This document shows positions 37,642 to 46,530 of a stretch of 64,000 nucleotides of DNA, piece by piece; positions within the stretch are counted from its first letter, which is position 1; every line of letters starts with the position of its first letter. The position numbers and the translations under genes were made by a program. Under the pieces are notes generated by a model that did no database searches, was not told the DNA's origin, and saw only the letters and a program-made list of their open reading frames with translations. Origin of the DNA: Synechococcus sp. PCC 6312 (GTDB lineage Bacteria; Cyanobacteriota; Cyanobacteriia; Thermosynechococcales; Thermosynechococcaceae); the NCBI RefSeq assembly GCF_000316685.1, contig NC_019680.1, positions 1,861,501 through 1,925,500 of the forward strand, read 5' to 3'.

Positions 37642-38985
37642 ATGGAACAAAAAACCTTATTTATCCAAACTAAACTAAAGCTAGCCGGGTATTACACCGC
37701 CGTCATGAGTTTCATCTTAGCGGTATGTAGCACTGCGTTCTATCAGTTAGAAGCCTATAACCAATGGCAAGCTCTGGATCGGGAACTCGTCTCGATTACG
37801 GGGACACTGCATGACGGCTTGGAGCCAATACTCCGCCACCCCGGCCAGATTGAGCTAGATGTCGAGCGTCTCATTCCTTCCCTGTGCATTGTGGCTCAAA
37901 ACTGTCAATCTGTTGGCAATATTCCTCGGGTTCATACCTTGAGTGTCGTTCATCAGGATGGCTACTTCATCAACTTATTTAATTTATCAAAGACATTAAT
38001 TGCTACCACTCATGCTCATGTTCAAAATCAAGAATTAACTCCATTAGCTAAAAATGCTGATCAGAATAAGCATTCCATAGAGATTCAATTAAAAACAGCA
38101 GCTGGCCAGCCGTGGGGGTACTTGGAAGTTGGCCGAACACTCACTCAATACCAGGCCCATCTTCAAACGCTGCAATTGTTTTTGTTAATCAGTTATCCCC
38201 TTGCTGTCATCGGCATTGGTCTGGCCAGTTGGTGGTTAGCCGGGATCTCGATGGCACCCATCTATCAGGCCTATCAACGAATGCAGCAATTTACTGCTGA
38301 TGCTGCCCACGAGCTACGAACCCCGGTGGCCGCCATCCAAGCCACCCTGGAAACCCGTTTAAGTTGTTTGGATGAAATGCAACCGGAGAGTCATGCTCTG
38401 CTGAAAACCCTGCATCGCCAAAGTATCCGTCTCAATGGTTTGGTTCAGGATTTATTGTTACTCTCTCGTTTTGATCTGGATGCTGTTGCGACAAACTTCC
38501 AGGCCTGTGATCTCAAGCAGATCATTCTCGACCTCATGGAAGAGTTTGCTGCCATCGCCCTAGAAAAACAAATTCATCCAACCCTAGCGGCTGAGTCAGA
38601 TATTTATGGATGGGGGGATGAAGAACAACTATACCGACTCCTGGGTAATCTGATCATCAATGCCCTTCACTACAGCCCTACGCTGGGAACTGTGACCATT
38701 ACGCTCAATCACAGCCAATCCTTTGCCCGCATTAGCGTAACGGATCAGGGAGTGGGGATTCCCCTGGCTGAGCAAGCCCGCATCTTTGAACGGTTTTATC
38801 GGGTTGGCTGTGATCGGTCGCGACGCTCAGGGGGAACTGGCCTGGGATTAGCCATTGCCCAATCCATTGTTCAGCATCATCACGGCCGCATCTCGGTTCA
38901 GAGTCAAGTCGGGGTGGGTAGTACCTTTACCGTGGAGTTACCCCTGGTCTCGGACAACATCAGTGAAATCAGCCGTCAATCCTAA
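37642..38985 (+). CDS. Sensor histidine kinase (CopS/RppB/NrsS-like), no adjacent regulator
   Basis: A 447-residue membrane kinase. Transmembrane helices near residues 15-35 and 180-205 flank a periplasmic domain of about 140 residues. HisKA has the phospho-acceptor in ADAAHELRTPVAAIQ; the HATPase domain has NLIINALHYS (N box), VTDQGVGIP (G1) and GTGLGLAIAQ (G2). The frame could start at a GTG at 37600; ATG 37642 has GGAAAG upstream. It lies 120 bases upstream of the RND pump genes, so a metal-sensing role is inferred. No response regulator is encoded nearby. Confidence 0.88.
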   Translation: MEQKTLFIQTKLKLAGYYTAVMSFILAVCSTAFYQLEAYNQWQALDRELVSITGTLHDGLEPILRHPGQIELDVERLIPSLCIVAQNCQSVGNIPRVHTLSVVHQDGYFINLFNLSKTLIATTHAHVQNQELTPLAKNADQNKHSIEIQLKTAAGQPWGYLEVGRTLTQYQAHLQTLQLFLLISYPLAVIGIGLASWWLAGISMAPIYQAYQRMQQFTADAAHELRTPVAAIQATLETRLSCLDEMQPESHALLKTLHRQSIRLNGLVQDLLLLSRFDLDAVATNFQACDLKQIILDLMEEFAAIALEKQIHPTLAAESDIYGWGDEEQLYRLLGNLIINALHYSPTLGTVTITLNHSQSFARISVTDQGVGIPLAEQARIFERFYRVGCDRSRRSGGTGLGLAIAQSIVQHHHGRISVQSQVGVGSTFTVELPLVSDNISEISRQS

Positions 38986-39002
38986 TTTCATCTCAATTTC
39001 AT
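38986..39002 (+). promoter_or_regulatory. CopR-type direct repeat upstream of the RND adaptor gene
   Basis: TTTCAT-CTCAA-TTTCAT, two half-sites at an 11-base period, as for OmpR-family regulators. It lies 105 bases before the adaptor start. The same arrangement occurs at 51163-51179 and 52478-52494. A TTTCAT direct repeat is what I recall for CopR of Synechocystis. Confidence 0.65.
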
Positions 39003-39107
39003 AATTCTCAGCCAAACTAATTATGGTCTTGTCAACTGGGTCGTTCTGACTGAGCAAATGGCATCACCCAAGGGCAAGCCCTAAGCTAATTTTCCTGAGG
39101 ATCCAAC

Positions 39108-40703
39108 ATGGTAAGGCGTTGGCAAACCTGGCAATCACCCTTATGGTTGTTCCTGATCCTGGCCACCAGTTTCACGCCCGTCAAAACTTGGGCACATGCC
39201 GGCCATGGGGATGAATTTCATCAAAGTGAATCTGCCCAATCCACCCGTGCTGTGAAATTAGAGTCAGAGGTGAAGCAACGTTTAGGCATTACTGTTCGCC
39301 CAGTTCAACGTCAGCCTTTACCCCTAGCGCTTAAAACAACCGGCACGATTGAAGCAGTCCCAAATCAGTCGGTCACTGTCACCATGCCCGTGGGGGGAAC
39401 CCTAGTGAAGCTACTGGTGACTCCAGGCCAGGCCGTCAAAGCCGGACAACCCCTCGCCATCATGAGCAGCCCCGAACTGGCCCAACTCAGCACCGAGGCC
39501 TTGGATCGCCAAAATGAAGCCATCGCTGCCGTCAACCAGGCCCAGGCCGATGTCCAACTAGCCCAAGAAAATTACCGCCAACAACAAATTATTTCGCAAC
39601 AAGAGATCGCCGAAGCCCGCAGTGCCTATGAATTAGCCCAAGAAAGTCACGACCGAGATCAAGAATTAGTCGTGGCTGGAGCCTTACCCCGGCGGCAATC
39701 CCTCACCTCTGCCAGTGAACTTGCCACAGCCAAAGCCCATCTCAGTCGGGCCGAAAGTCGGTTAAATGTCGCCACCGCCGCCACCCAACTCAAACAGGCC
39801 CAGGCCAAACTCCAGGAGGCCCAACGCCAAATCACCTTGAGTCAACGCACCTATCAAACCCGGTTAAGGCAACTGGGAACCCAGGCCAATGCCAATGGCA
39901 CGATTACCATTACCGCCCCGATTGCCGGAGTGATTACCATTCCCACCCCCACCGCCAATCCTCCAGTTCGTTTGGGTGAATCCCGAGAAGATGCCGGGGA
40001 ACCGATTTTTACCATCGTCAATACAGACCAGGTTCAAGTTACCGCTAACCTCTACGAAAAAGATCTAGAGCAGGTGCAAATTGGACAGGCGGTTCGGGGG
40101 CGGGTGAGTAATAGTCCTAACCAACAATTCCAGGGTCGGATTCGGGTGCTAGATGCCGTGGTTGATCCAGAGAGTCGCGTCGTGCCAGTGGTGGCGGAAT
40201 TAACCAATCGAGAGGGGCTGTTGCGGCCGGGAATGTTTGTTGAGCTAGAGATTATTACAGGAACCACACCCACACCCGTCTTAGCTATCCCGACCCAGGC
40301 CGTCGTTGAAACCAACGATAACCGCCAGATTGTGTTTGTCGAAAATGGGGCAGTTTATGAACCGGTCGAGGTAGAAATAGGGCGACAAGCGGGGGATTGG
40401 GTCGAAGTAACTTCTGGTTTGTTTGAGGGGGATCGAATTGTCACAGAGCGAGCGAATCAGCTTTATACCCAATCCTTACGGGGGAATAAAGAGCCGGAAA
40501 CTGAACTAGAATCCCAGGCCTCTAATCCTTTTCCCTGGTGGGGATTTATCTTAGCTGGCTTAGGTGTTGTTGGGATCGCTGGGGGCATGTTTTGGGCCGG
40601 CCTGACCTGGGCAACCCGTCAAGAACGCCATAGAAACGCCGGTCTCTTACCGGAGTATGTCTCAGAAGAACCCCGCATCTTAGAAGGCTCGCATCGGGAG
40701 TAA
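39108..40703 (+). CDS. RND efflux adaptor (CzcB/CopB-like membrane fusion protein)
   Basis: Periplasmic adaptor that links an RND pump to an outer-membrane channel. Signal-like hydrophobic helix (about 10-28), His-rich start (HAGHGDEFH), then SVTVTMPVGGTLVKLLVTPGQAVKAGQPLAIM (biotinyl-lipoyl half), a long coiled-coil hairpin rich in Ala/Gln (about 145-255) and the second lipoyl half ITAPIAGVI. A C-terminal membrane helix (about 475-500) is unusual for the family. It is followed after 60 bases by the pump gene. The genome context suggests copper, cobalt, zinc or nickel. Confidence 0.9.
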   Translation: MVRRWQTWQSPLWLFLILATSFTPVKTWAHAGHGDEFHQSESAQSTRAVKLESEVKQRLGITVRPVQRQPLPLALKTTGTIEAVPNQSVTVTMPVGGTLVKLLVTPGQAVKAGQPLAIMSSPELAQLSTEALDRQNEAIAAVNQAQADVQLAQENYRQQQIISQQEIAEARSAYELAQESHDRDQELVVAGALPRRQSLTSASELATAKAHLSRAESRLNVATAATQLKQAQAKLQEAQRQITLSQRTYQTRLRQLGTQANANGTITITAPIAGVITIPTPTANPPVRLGESREDAGEPIFTIVNTDQVQVTANLYEKDLEQVQIGQAVRGRVSNSPNQQFQGRIRVLDAVVDPESRVVPVVAELTNREGLLRPGMFVELEIITGTTPTPVLAIPTQAVVETNDNRQIVFVENGAVYEPVEVEIGRQAGDWVEVTSGLFEGDRIVTERANQLYTQSLRGNKEPETELESQASNPFPWWGFILAGLGVVGIAGGMFWAGLTWATRQERHRNAGLLPEYVSEEPRILEGSHRE

Positions 40704-40762
40704 CGGCTGGAGATTACCCCTTCTTTGACCTCATAACGTTTTTGGAGCAGTGAGAGCGGACT

Positions 40763-43700
40763 ATGCTCAATGGGATTCTTAAATGGTCAATTGCTCAACG
40801 CTGGTTGGTGGTCATTGGGGCCATCGTGGTTACGATTCTGGGCAGCTACAACTTAACCCAGATGCCCTTGGATGTCTTTCCCGAGTTTGCCCCACCGCAA
40901 GTGGAAATTCAAACGGAAGCCCCCGGCCTGGCCCCGGAAGAAGTCGAGTCCCTGGTGACATTACCGATTGAAAGTGCGATTAACGGCACACCCGGCATTG
41001 AAACCGTGCGCTCGTCTTCTGCCGTGGGAATTTCCGTGGTTCGAGCGATTTTTAGTTGGGATACAGATGTTTACCAGGCCCGGCAGTTAGTCACGGAACG
41101 CCTGCAACAAGCGCAAACAAAGTTACCCGCAGGAGTTGAAACTCCGGCCATCTCGCCCATTTCCTCTCCAATTGGGACAATTTTGATGGTTGCCCTAACA
41201 GTGAAAGCTGAGAACGGAGCCACTCCAACAACTGATTTGATGGAAGTCCGCCGCCTAGTAGATCGCACGATTACCAATCAACTCTTGGCAGTACCGGGGG
41301 TTTCTAATGTTGTCACCTATGGGGGAGATATTCGCCAATATCAAGTTTTAGTGGATCCGGCTAAGCTTCAAGCCTTTGATGTTTCCCTAGCTGATGTGAC
41401 GCTGGCGGCCGAACAGGCCAATCTCAACGGAGCCGGGGGATTTCTCATCGGCCCAGACCAGGAAGAAATTATTCGCGGGATTGGGCGGATTGAGGGCCTG
41501 GAAGATTTAGCCAACTCAGTGATCACCTCTCGTAATGGTGTCCCGATTCGCCTCGGGGATGTGGCTCAAGTCCAAATTGGGGCGGCCTTGGCGCGGGGGG
41601 ATGGCAGTGTCAATGGCCAACGGGCTGTGATTTTAGTGATTGATAAGCAACCCCAGGCCGATACGCCCACCGTGACACGGGATGTTGAACGGGTGATGAG
41701 CGCGATTAAAGCCGGATTGCCCCCAGACGTGGAGGTTTTAGAAACCTTTCGCCAAGAAGATTTTATTGCCTCTGCAATTCACAATGTCCGGGATTCCTTG
41801 CGAGACGGGATCATTATTGTCTCGGTGGTGATGCTTCTCTTTCTGATGAATTGGCGAACAGCGGCGATTACCCTGAGTGCCATTCCCCTCTCTGTCTTAA
41901 TTGGTTTGTTGATCCTGAATGGCCTGGGGCAAGGGATTAACACCATGACCTTAGGGGGCCTGGCGGTGGCCATTGGTTCGGTGGTGGATGACTCGATTGT
42001 GGATATGGAGAACTGCTATCGGGGGCTGCGGGAAAACCAGGCCCAGGGCAATCCCAAACACCCGCTGCAAGTGGTTTATGACACCTCCGTGGAAGTCCGC
42101 ACCAGTGTGATTTTTTCCACTGTAATTATTGTGGTTGTCTTTGCTCCGATTTTTACCCTGACTGGGGTGGAAGGGCGGATTTTTGCCCCAATGGGAGTCG
42201 CTTACCTGGTCTCGATTTTGGCTTCCACGTTTGTGGCCATGACCCTGTCCCCGGCCCTATGTGCCTTTCTCTTAGCTCCCCGGCAACTGCCCAGTGACGA
42301 AACATGGGTGGCCGCCTACTTCCAACGCGTTTATCGGCCACTACTGGATTTCGCCATTCATAAACCGAAACGGGTGCTCTATGCCGCCTTAGGGTTATTT
42401 GTAGCAGCAATGCTGATTTTGCCCTTTATGGGTCGCGTCTTTTTGCCGGAGTTTCAAGAGCGTTCTCTCGTCAATGCCATGTTGCTTTATCCCGGCAGTT
42501 CTTTGGAAGCAACCAATCGGGTTGGCCTGGCCATGCAAGATGCGCTCAAAGATGATCCCCGATTTCGCTCGGTACAGTTGCGGGCCGGTCGGGCGCCTGG
42601 GGATAGTGATGCCGGTGGGGTGAATTTGGGCCATTTGGATGTGGAACTTAGCGATTTGGGCTTACAAAATCGAGCCAGCAGTATTGATACGATTCGGGCT
42701 GAGTTTAATAAGATTCCGGGAGTAGCAGCCAATGTCGGTGGGTTTATTTCCCATCGGATGGATGAGGTGCTGTCTGGGGTGCGGAGTGCCATTGCAATCA
42801 AAATCTTTGGCCCTGACCTCAACCAATTGCGGCAAATTGGGCAAGATGTGGAAGCCGCGATGCGAGATATTCCTGGCCTGGTGGATCTACAACTGGAACC
42901 GCAAGTCCCGATTCGGCAAATCCAAATCCAATTTGACCGGGCCCAGGCCAGTCGCTATGGCTTATCTGTGGGGCAATTAGCCGAAACCATTGAAACAGCC
43001 TTTAACGGGCGGGTGGTGTCCCAGGTGTTACAGGAGCAGCAGTTGTTTGATTTAGTCGTTTGGCTACAGCCGCAAGCCCGCAACAATATCGAGACAATTC
43101 GGAACTTGCTGATCTCCACCCCGACTGGCAGCAAAATTCCCCTTGCCCAAGTCGCGCAAGTGAATTACGAAACCGGCCCCAACACCATCAATCGGGAAAA
43201 TGTCTCACGATTGTTAGTCGTTTCCGCCAATGTTTCGGGACGGGATTTACGTTCAGCGGTGAATGAGATTCAAGCCCAGATTGCTGAAACCGTCACCGTT
43301 CCCAGTGGTTACTTAATCCAATACAGTGGCCAATTTGAATCGGAGGAACGGGCGACCCAAAACCTCATCCTCTATGGTGGCCTGGCGATTTTAGTGATTG
43401 CAATTTTGATGTACTTTGCTGTCAAATCTATACCCGCCATGCTGATGATTATGATTAACTTGCCCTTAGCCTTAGTGGGGGGGGTGTTTGCCCTTGCTGT
43501 CACGGGAGCCGTCATTTCCGTTTCATCTCTGGTTGGTTTTGTTACCTTGTTTGGGGTGGCGGTGCGCAATGGGTTGCTGTTGGTGGATAACTACAATCAA
43601 AAGTTTGCCTTGGGCTTGCCTCTGAAACAGGTGATTGCGGCGGGTTCGATGGAACGCTTGGTGGCTATTTTGATGACGGCGCTGACTTCGGCGTTGGGGA

Positions 43701-43924
43701 TGCTACCACTGGCCTGGGGAACGGGGGCCGGGAAAGAAGTGCTGCAACCTTTAGCGATTGTTGTTCTTGGGGGATTGTTTACCTCCACAGCTCTCACTTT
43801 GCTGGTGTTACCGGCCCTCTATGCCCAATTTGGTCGCTATTTCTTGCCCAAAACGGCGTTGGAACCTGAAATCGAGGAGTTTAATCCACCAGGCCAGCCG
43901 GTTCAAGTCGGCCCCATATCCTAA
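40763..43924 (+). CDS. RND heavy-metal efflux pump (CzcA/CopA-like)
   Basis: A 1053-residue HME-family transporter with the usual two repeats of six membrane helices and two large periplasmic loops. It starts MLNGILKWSIAQRWLVVIGA and has DVFPEFAPPQVEIQTEAPGL after the first helix, VVDDSIVDMENCYRG in helix 4 (the DDxxxDxEN proton-relay motif of metal RND pumps) and GVAVRNGLLLVDNY. It exports a divalent or monovalent metal using the proton gradient. It lies between the adaptor and a small lipoprotein, the order of copBAC in Synechocystis. Confidence 0.93.
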   Translation: MLNGILKWSIAQRWLVVIGAIVVTILGSYNLTQMPLDVFPEFAPPQVEIQTEAPGLAPEEVESLVTLPIESAINGTPGIETVRSSSAVGISVVRAIFSWDTDVYQARQLVTERLQQAQTKLPAGVETPAISPISSPIGTILMVALTVKAENGATPTTDLMEVRRLVDRTITNQLLAVPGVSNVVTYGGDIRQYQVLVDPAKLQAFDVSLADVTLAAEQANLNGAGGFLIGPDQEEIIRGIGRIEGLEDLANSVITSRNGVPIRLGDVAQVQIGAALARGDGSVNGQRAVILVIDKQPQADTPTVTRDVERVMSAIKAGLPPDVEVLETFRQEDFIASAIHNVRDSLRDGIIIVSVVMLLFLMNWRTAAITLSAIPLSVLIGLLILNGLGQGINTMTLGGLAVAIGSVVDDSIVDMENCYRGLRENQAQGNPKHPLQVVYDTSVEVRTSVIFSTVIIVVVFAPIFTLTGVEGRIFAPMGVAYLVSILASTFVAMTLSPALCAFLLAPRQLPSDETWVAAYFQRVYRPLLDFAIHKPKRVLYAALGLFVAAMLILPFMGRVFLPEFQERSLVNAMLLYPGSSLEATNRVGLAMQDALKDDPRFRSVQLRAGRAPGDSDAGGVNLGHLDVELSDLGLQNRASSIDTIRAEFNKIPGVAANVGGFISHRMDEVLSGVRSAIAIKIFGPDLNQLRQIGQDVEAAMRDIPGLVDLQLEPQVPIRQIQIQFDRAQASRYGLSVGQLAETIETAFNGRVVSQVLQEQQLFDLVVWLQPQARNNIETIRNLLISTPTGSKIPLAQVAQVNYETGPNTINRENVSRLLVVSANVSGRDLRSAVNEIQAQIAETVTVPSGYLIQYSGQFESEERATQNLILYGGLAILVIAILMYFAVKSIPAMLMIMINLPLALVGGVFALAVTGAVISVSSLVGFVTLFGVAVRNGLLLVDNYNQKFALGLPLKQVIAAGSMERLVAILMTALTSALGMLPLAWGTGAGKEVLQPLAIVVLGGLFTSTALTLLVLPALYAQFGRYFLPKTALEPEIEEFNPPGQPVQVGPIS

Positions 43925-43956
43925 ATTTTCACGTTACTTTTGTGAGGAATAAAATC

Positions 43957-44451
43957 ATGCAAGTCAAAGTTTTATCGGTAATCACAATTCTTGGCCTGGG
44001 TTTGAGCCTCGGGGCCTGTGGTGGCAGTTCGGACACAACCAGCTCAGCGCTATCTCCAGCCAGTCCGTCCCCAGAAATGTCTAGCCCTAGTCCTGAAGTT
44101 GCTAATTCAGTCACGAATGCCGAACCCTCAGATGGTCATGGTCAAGGCGGACAAGTGATTGAAACCGGGAAATACCATTTAGAACTCCTGGTCGCAGAAG
44201 AACCCGCTGGTCTGCACATTGACTTTTTTATCCAAGAAGGAGAAGCTCACACCCCTGTTCCCGATGCTCAAGTTGTCGGACAGTTACAACTCCCCGGTGG
44301 CAGCCAGAAAACCCTAGATTTTCAATACAGTGATGCCGACAAACACTACACGGCCTACCTGACTGATGCACCTGCGGGAGAATATCGTTTGGTTGTTCTG
44401 ACCGATATTCGGGGTGAGAAAATTAATGGTCGGTTTACCTTTACGCCTTAA
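43957..44451 (+). CDS. Small lipoprotein (CopC-position gene)
   Basis: A 164-residue secreted lipoprotein. Signal sequence with lipobox LSLGAC at about residues 15-20, Ser/Pro-rich linker (about 25-55), then a beta-rich domain starting ETGKYHLELLVAEEPAGLH with a His in DADKHYTAY. GAGG precedes the ATG at 43957. It is 33 bases downstream of the pump gene, the position held by copC in Synechocystis copBAC, so a role in periplasmic metal handling is plausible. The domain itself is not recognised. Confidence 0.75.
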   Translation: MQVKVLSVITILGLGLSLGACGGSSDTTSSALSPASPSPEMSSPSPEVANSVTNAEPSDGHGQGGQVIETGKYHLELLVAEEPAGLHIDFFIQEGEAHTPVPDAQVVGQLQLPGGSQKTLDFQYSDADKHYTAYLTDAPAGEYRLVVLTDIRGEKINGRFTFTP

Positions 44452-44457
44452 TTCAAA

Positions 44458-44877
44458 TCATGGGGTAATGGTTTCAATCAGCGGACAAATTTCAGCGTCA
44501 GTCAGTTGGGGTGTGATGTTTTGCCACTGAGTTTGATAAGCCTCTAGTTCCTGCTTGAACATCTGCATTTGTGAAATTTGGGTGTTAAGTTGTTGAATTT
44601 TCTGCGTTAGTAAACTTTGCACCATCTCACAGGGTAATTCCCCTCGATCCCGCACATTCAGAATTTGGCGAATTTCATCTAGGGCCAACCCCAAGGCCTG
44701 GGCTTTTTTAATAAAAGCAACTTGAGAAACCACGGAGGGCGAATAATACCGATAGCCATTGTCACCTCGCTCGGCTGGACTAATTAAGCCCAAGGTTTCG
44801 TAGTAGCGCAAGGTCGGAACGGATACACCTGACTGTTTGGCCACATCACCAATTTTGAGGGCTGAACGAGTTGTCAT
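44458..44877 (-). CDS. MerR-family metal-responsive regulator
   Basis: A 139-residue regulator. N-terminal winged helix: LKIGDVAKQSGVSVPTLRYYETLGLI (about 7-32), followed by the YRYYSPS helix. The long dimerisation helix (about 80-120) follows, with Cys in ELPCEMVQSLL and another in the C-terminal EICPLIE; Cys at comparable positions bind metal in MerR/ZntR/CadR. I chose the start at 44877 (MTTRSALKIGD). A dyad operator lies directly upstream at 44900-44921. It is the intact half of a duplicated module whose other copy is decayed at 50188-50264. Confidence 0.88.
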   Translation of the reverse strand: MTTRSALKIGDVAKQSGVSVPTLRYYETLGLISPAERGDNGYRYYSPSVVSQVAFIKKAQALGLALDEIRQILNVRDRGELPCEMVQSLLTQKIQQLNTQISQMQMFKQELEAYQTQWQNITPQLTDAEICPLIETITP

Positions 44878-44896
44878 AAATAATCCTGAAAAATAC

Positions 44897-44928
44897 TTAA
44901 CTCTCAAGTATGCTTTAGACTTTGCCAT
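44897..44928. promoter_or_regulatory. MerR operator, left copy
   Basis: Dyad ACTCTCAAG-TATG-CTTTAGACT at 44900-44921. TTAACT (44897-44902) sits where the right copy has its -35 TTGACT, and 20 bases later TGCCAT replaces the -10. The geometry is that of a MerR promoter with a degraded -10 on the plus strand. Confidence 0.7.
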
Positions 44929-44968
44929 AAATCTATTTTGCCATGACAATGAGGTGTGGCGTTCTGCG

Positions 44969-45039
44969 ATGTCAATGCAAAGTCATGATTACCCGTGCGT
45001 GTGAAAGCAGTTGTCTTATTGAATGCTAAAAAATCCCCC
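44969..45039 (+). pseudogene. Remnant of the glutaredoxin-MauE gene
   Basis: In frame with the intact copy at 50350, it encodes MSMQSHDYPC and, after one frameshift, VKAVVLLNAKKSP, matching MSMPGHECPW and VKAVALLNDKNIP. The frame is broken by a TGA and the rest of the gene is absent. Confidence 0.7.
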
Positions 45040-45046
45040 ACGTAAA

Positions 45047-45298
45047 CTAGCCTGTTGAACGTTCCCAATCACCCGCCGCAGATAATCCCAACAACAAGTT
45101 TTGAACATCGGGTAAATAGGCGTTGTTATACTGCGTTGACTACGCTGATTCTGGGTGAGTGACCGGAATTTGTTCGGTTCGCTCAGGAGCTTTTACCCCA
45201 GTTGCAATAGCATGAACTGCATGAAGAATATTGGCTGAATAATATCGATTGCCGCAGGTATCACAAACACAAATCGTCACATCTTCCTGCCAATCATA
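45047..45298 (-). pseudogene. Decayed ORF with zinc-ribbon-like CxC..CxxC segment
   Basis: The frame starts directly after the stop of the monooxygenase gene, in the same frame, and reads DVTICVCDTCGNRYYSANIL, then VKAPERTEQIPVTHPESA, a TAG (45140-45142), YNNAYLPDVQNLLLGLSAAGDWE and a final stop at 45047. The CxC-x2-C pattern suggests a small zinc ribbon. I do not recognise the family. No start codon with a ribosome-binding site is seen. Confidence 0.35.
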
Positions 45299-45616
45299 TC
45301 AAGGCACTGACCCATTACGACTATTGTACAAAACAGTTGCGTAGTGTTCTACAACTGGAAATGGTTCATAGAAGTGGTGAAGCAAAGAACGCCATTCTTG
45401 ATACTGAGGCGATTGTCGAAATCCAATCGTATGATCTTCTAGTTTTTGCCAACGGACTAGCAAAATATAACGGCTTTGGGTTTCTATGCAACGCTGAAGC
45501 TCGAGAGAAATATACCCTGGCATAGTCGCAATGATGGTTGAAGCTTTTTCAAAGGCAGTTTTAAATTCTGTAGCTAAACCTGGTTTTATATCAAGAACAG
45601 CAACTTCTAGGATCAC
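45299..45616 (-). CDS. Antibiotic biosynthesis monooxygenase (ABM) domain protein
   Basis: A 105-residue single ABM domain (ferredoxin-like dimer). MILEVAVLDIKPGLATEFKTAFEKAS begins the first strand-helix, GYISLELQRCIE and YILLVRWQKLEDH follow, and the middle has FRQSPQYQEWRSLLHHFY. Family members oxidise quinones or degrade haem, or have unclear roles. It lies in the accessory insert and shows no CAGGCC motifs. Confidence 0.8.
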   Translation of the reverse strand: MILEVAVLDIKPGLATEFKTAFEKASTIIATMPGYISLELQRCIETQSRYILLVRWQKLEDHTIGFRQSPQYQEWRSLLHHFYEPFPVVEHYATVLYNSRNGSVP

Positions 45617-45698
45617 AAACTAAAGCTCAAACTCAAGATAATTCTGAACGCTTACAAATTATATAAAACTACTGCTGCCTTACCAATAATCTAGAGCA

Positions 45699-45787
45699 TC
45701 ATAATGACTTGGAGTAGAGCGGGCAGCAACTACCTTTGTATCACTTTGAAGTATATTTCTCTGTTCCACTCCAATGACTTGTTATGC
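45699..45787. repeat. attC-like site 1
   Basis: CATAATG (45700) and GTTATGC (45781-45787) are outer boxes; inner TTGGAGT (about 45709) pairs with ACTCCAA. About 88 bases. It overlaps the HicB stop codon. Weaker match to the attC consensus than the others. Confidence 0.45.
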
Positions 45788-46000
45788 GCTTAACGCTCGC
45801 ACTTTTGTGATCGCACTTCCAATATCTGGTAATTTCTGATCGTGTTTTTGAGCGGTTTCCAGCCACAAATCCCTTACCGTCATCAATTCTTTTAATGTTT
45901 CATCTAAAGTTTCTCCCTGTGCCAAGCAACCTCGTAATGCTGGAACCTCAGCTACAAAACCACCCTCTTCGCAGGGATAAACCACTATTGGATAGTTCAT
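45782..46000 (-). CDS. hicB: HicB-type antitoxin
   Basis: A 72-residue HicB fold: MNYPIVVYPCEEGGFVAEVPALRGCLAQGETLDETLKEL is the partial RNase-H-like domain. The usual C-terminal DNA-binding domain is absent or very short (ITKVRALSA), so it may neutralise without repressing. Its ATG overlaps the hicA stop by four bases (ATGA-type), and it directly precedes attC-like site 1 at its 3' end. Confidence 0.9.
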   Translation of the reverse strand: MNYPIVVYPCEEGGFVAEVPALRGCLAQGETLDETLKELMTVRDLWLETAQKHDQKLPDIGSAITKVRALSA

Positions 46001-46230
46001 TCTTGATCTCCTTCAATAAGTTCTACAACTCGTCTAACATAAATAGCCTTTACTCGTTTGTTGTGAACTGGAACTACAAAAATCACCTCGCCCTTCTTGA
46101 AGATATGATGACTGCCCGTAATTCTATCTAGCAGATACCCACTCAACTCTAAAAGTTGGCAAATGTCTGTAAATCTTGCATTATTAGGACTGTTCCTTAA
46201 TAACTGAAGTAGCTTGTCTTTCTTAGGCAT
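45997..46230 (-). CDS. hicA: HicA-type toxin
   Basis: A 77-residue mRNA interferase: MPKKDKLLQLLRNSPNNARF begins, and the catalytic His is in ITGSHHIFKKG; the C-terminal helix is VRRVVELIEGDQ. Start chosen at 46230; a five-codon longer frame reaches 46245. It is followed by hicB in the same operon. Confidence 0.88.
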   Translation of the reverse strand: MPKKDKLLQLLRNSPNNARFTDICQLLELSGYLLDRITGSHHIFKKGEVIFVVPVHNKRVKAIYVRRVVELIEGDQE

Positions 46231-46236
46231 TAGCCG

Positions 46237-46287
46237 ATTTAACACGGGTACTCTTGCTTTAAGTCTGTCTGCAAGTGTTTGTTAAGC
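46237..46287. repeat. Possible short attC site near the hicA start
   Basis: ATTTAAC (46237-46243) fits RYYYAAC and GTTAAGC (46281-46287) fits GTTRRRY exactly; the arms ACTCTTGC / GCAAGTGT pair with one mismatch. Only 51 bases, and it lacks the GCTCACCGG inner box of the others, so chance is possible. Confidence 0.3.
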
Positions 46288-46430
46288 TAACTCTACTCAC
46301 CTCACTATTCATATCTCCATTTTAGAGGAAAAGGCATTCTTTTATCACATCAAAATGGGAAACAAAAATGTTCTTTTTATAGTGTATTGCGCAAATGCTG
46401 AAACCAGAAAAACTTAAATCACCTGTAGCA

Positions 46431-46514
46431 TATCAACCAAGCTCACTGGACGCAGACAACCTTTGCAACTTAGCCAAACAACTTTCGGCGTTCCGGTGCA
46501 GCAACTTGTTAACA
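46431..46514. repeat. attC-like site 2
   Basis: Outer boxes TATCAAC and GTTAACA; inner GCTCACTGGACGCAGA (46441) and GTTCCGGTGCAGC (46490) shared with sites 3 and 4. It ends 17 bases from the stop of the antitoxin gene at 46531. Confidence 0.65.
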
Positions 46515-46530
46515 TTCATTGCTTATACCC

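Larger units (their letters stand above)
44803..45039 (+). repeat. Left copy of the merR-operator-grx module
   Basis: The sequence matches 50188-50463 with indels: the 5' end of merR (antisense), the MerR operator and the beginning of the glutaredoxin gene. Here merR is intact and grx is dead. The 5.1-kb insert lies between the copies. Confidence 0.8.
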
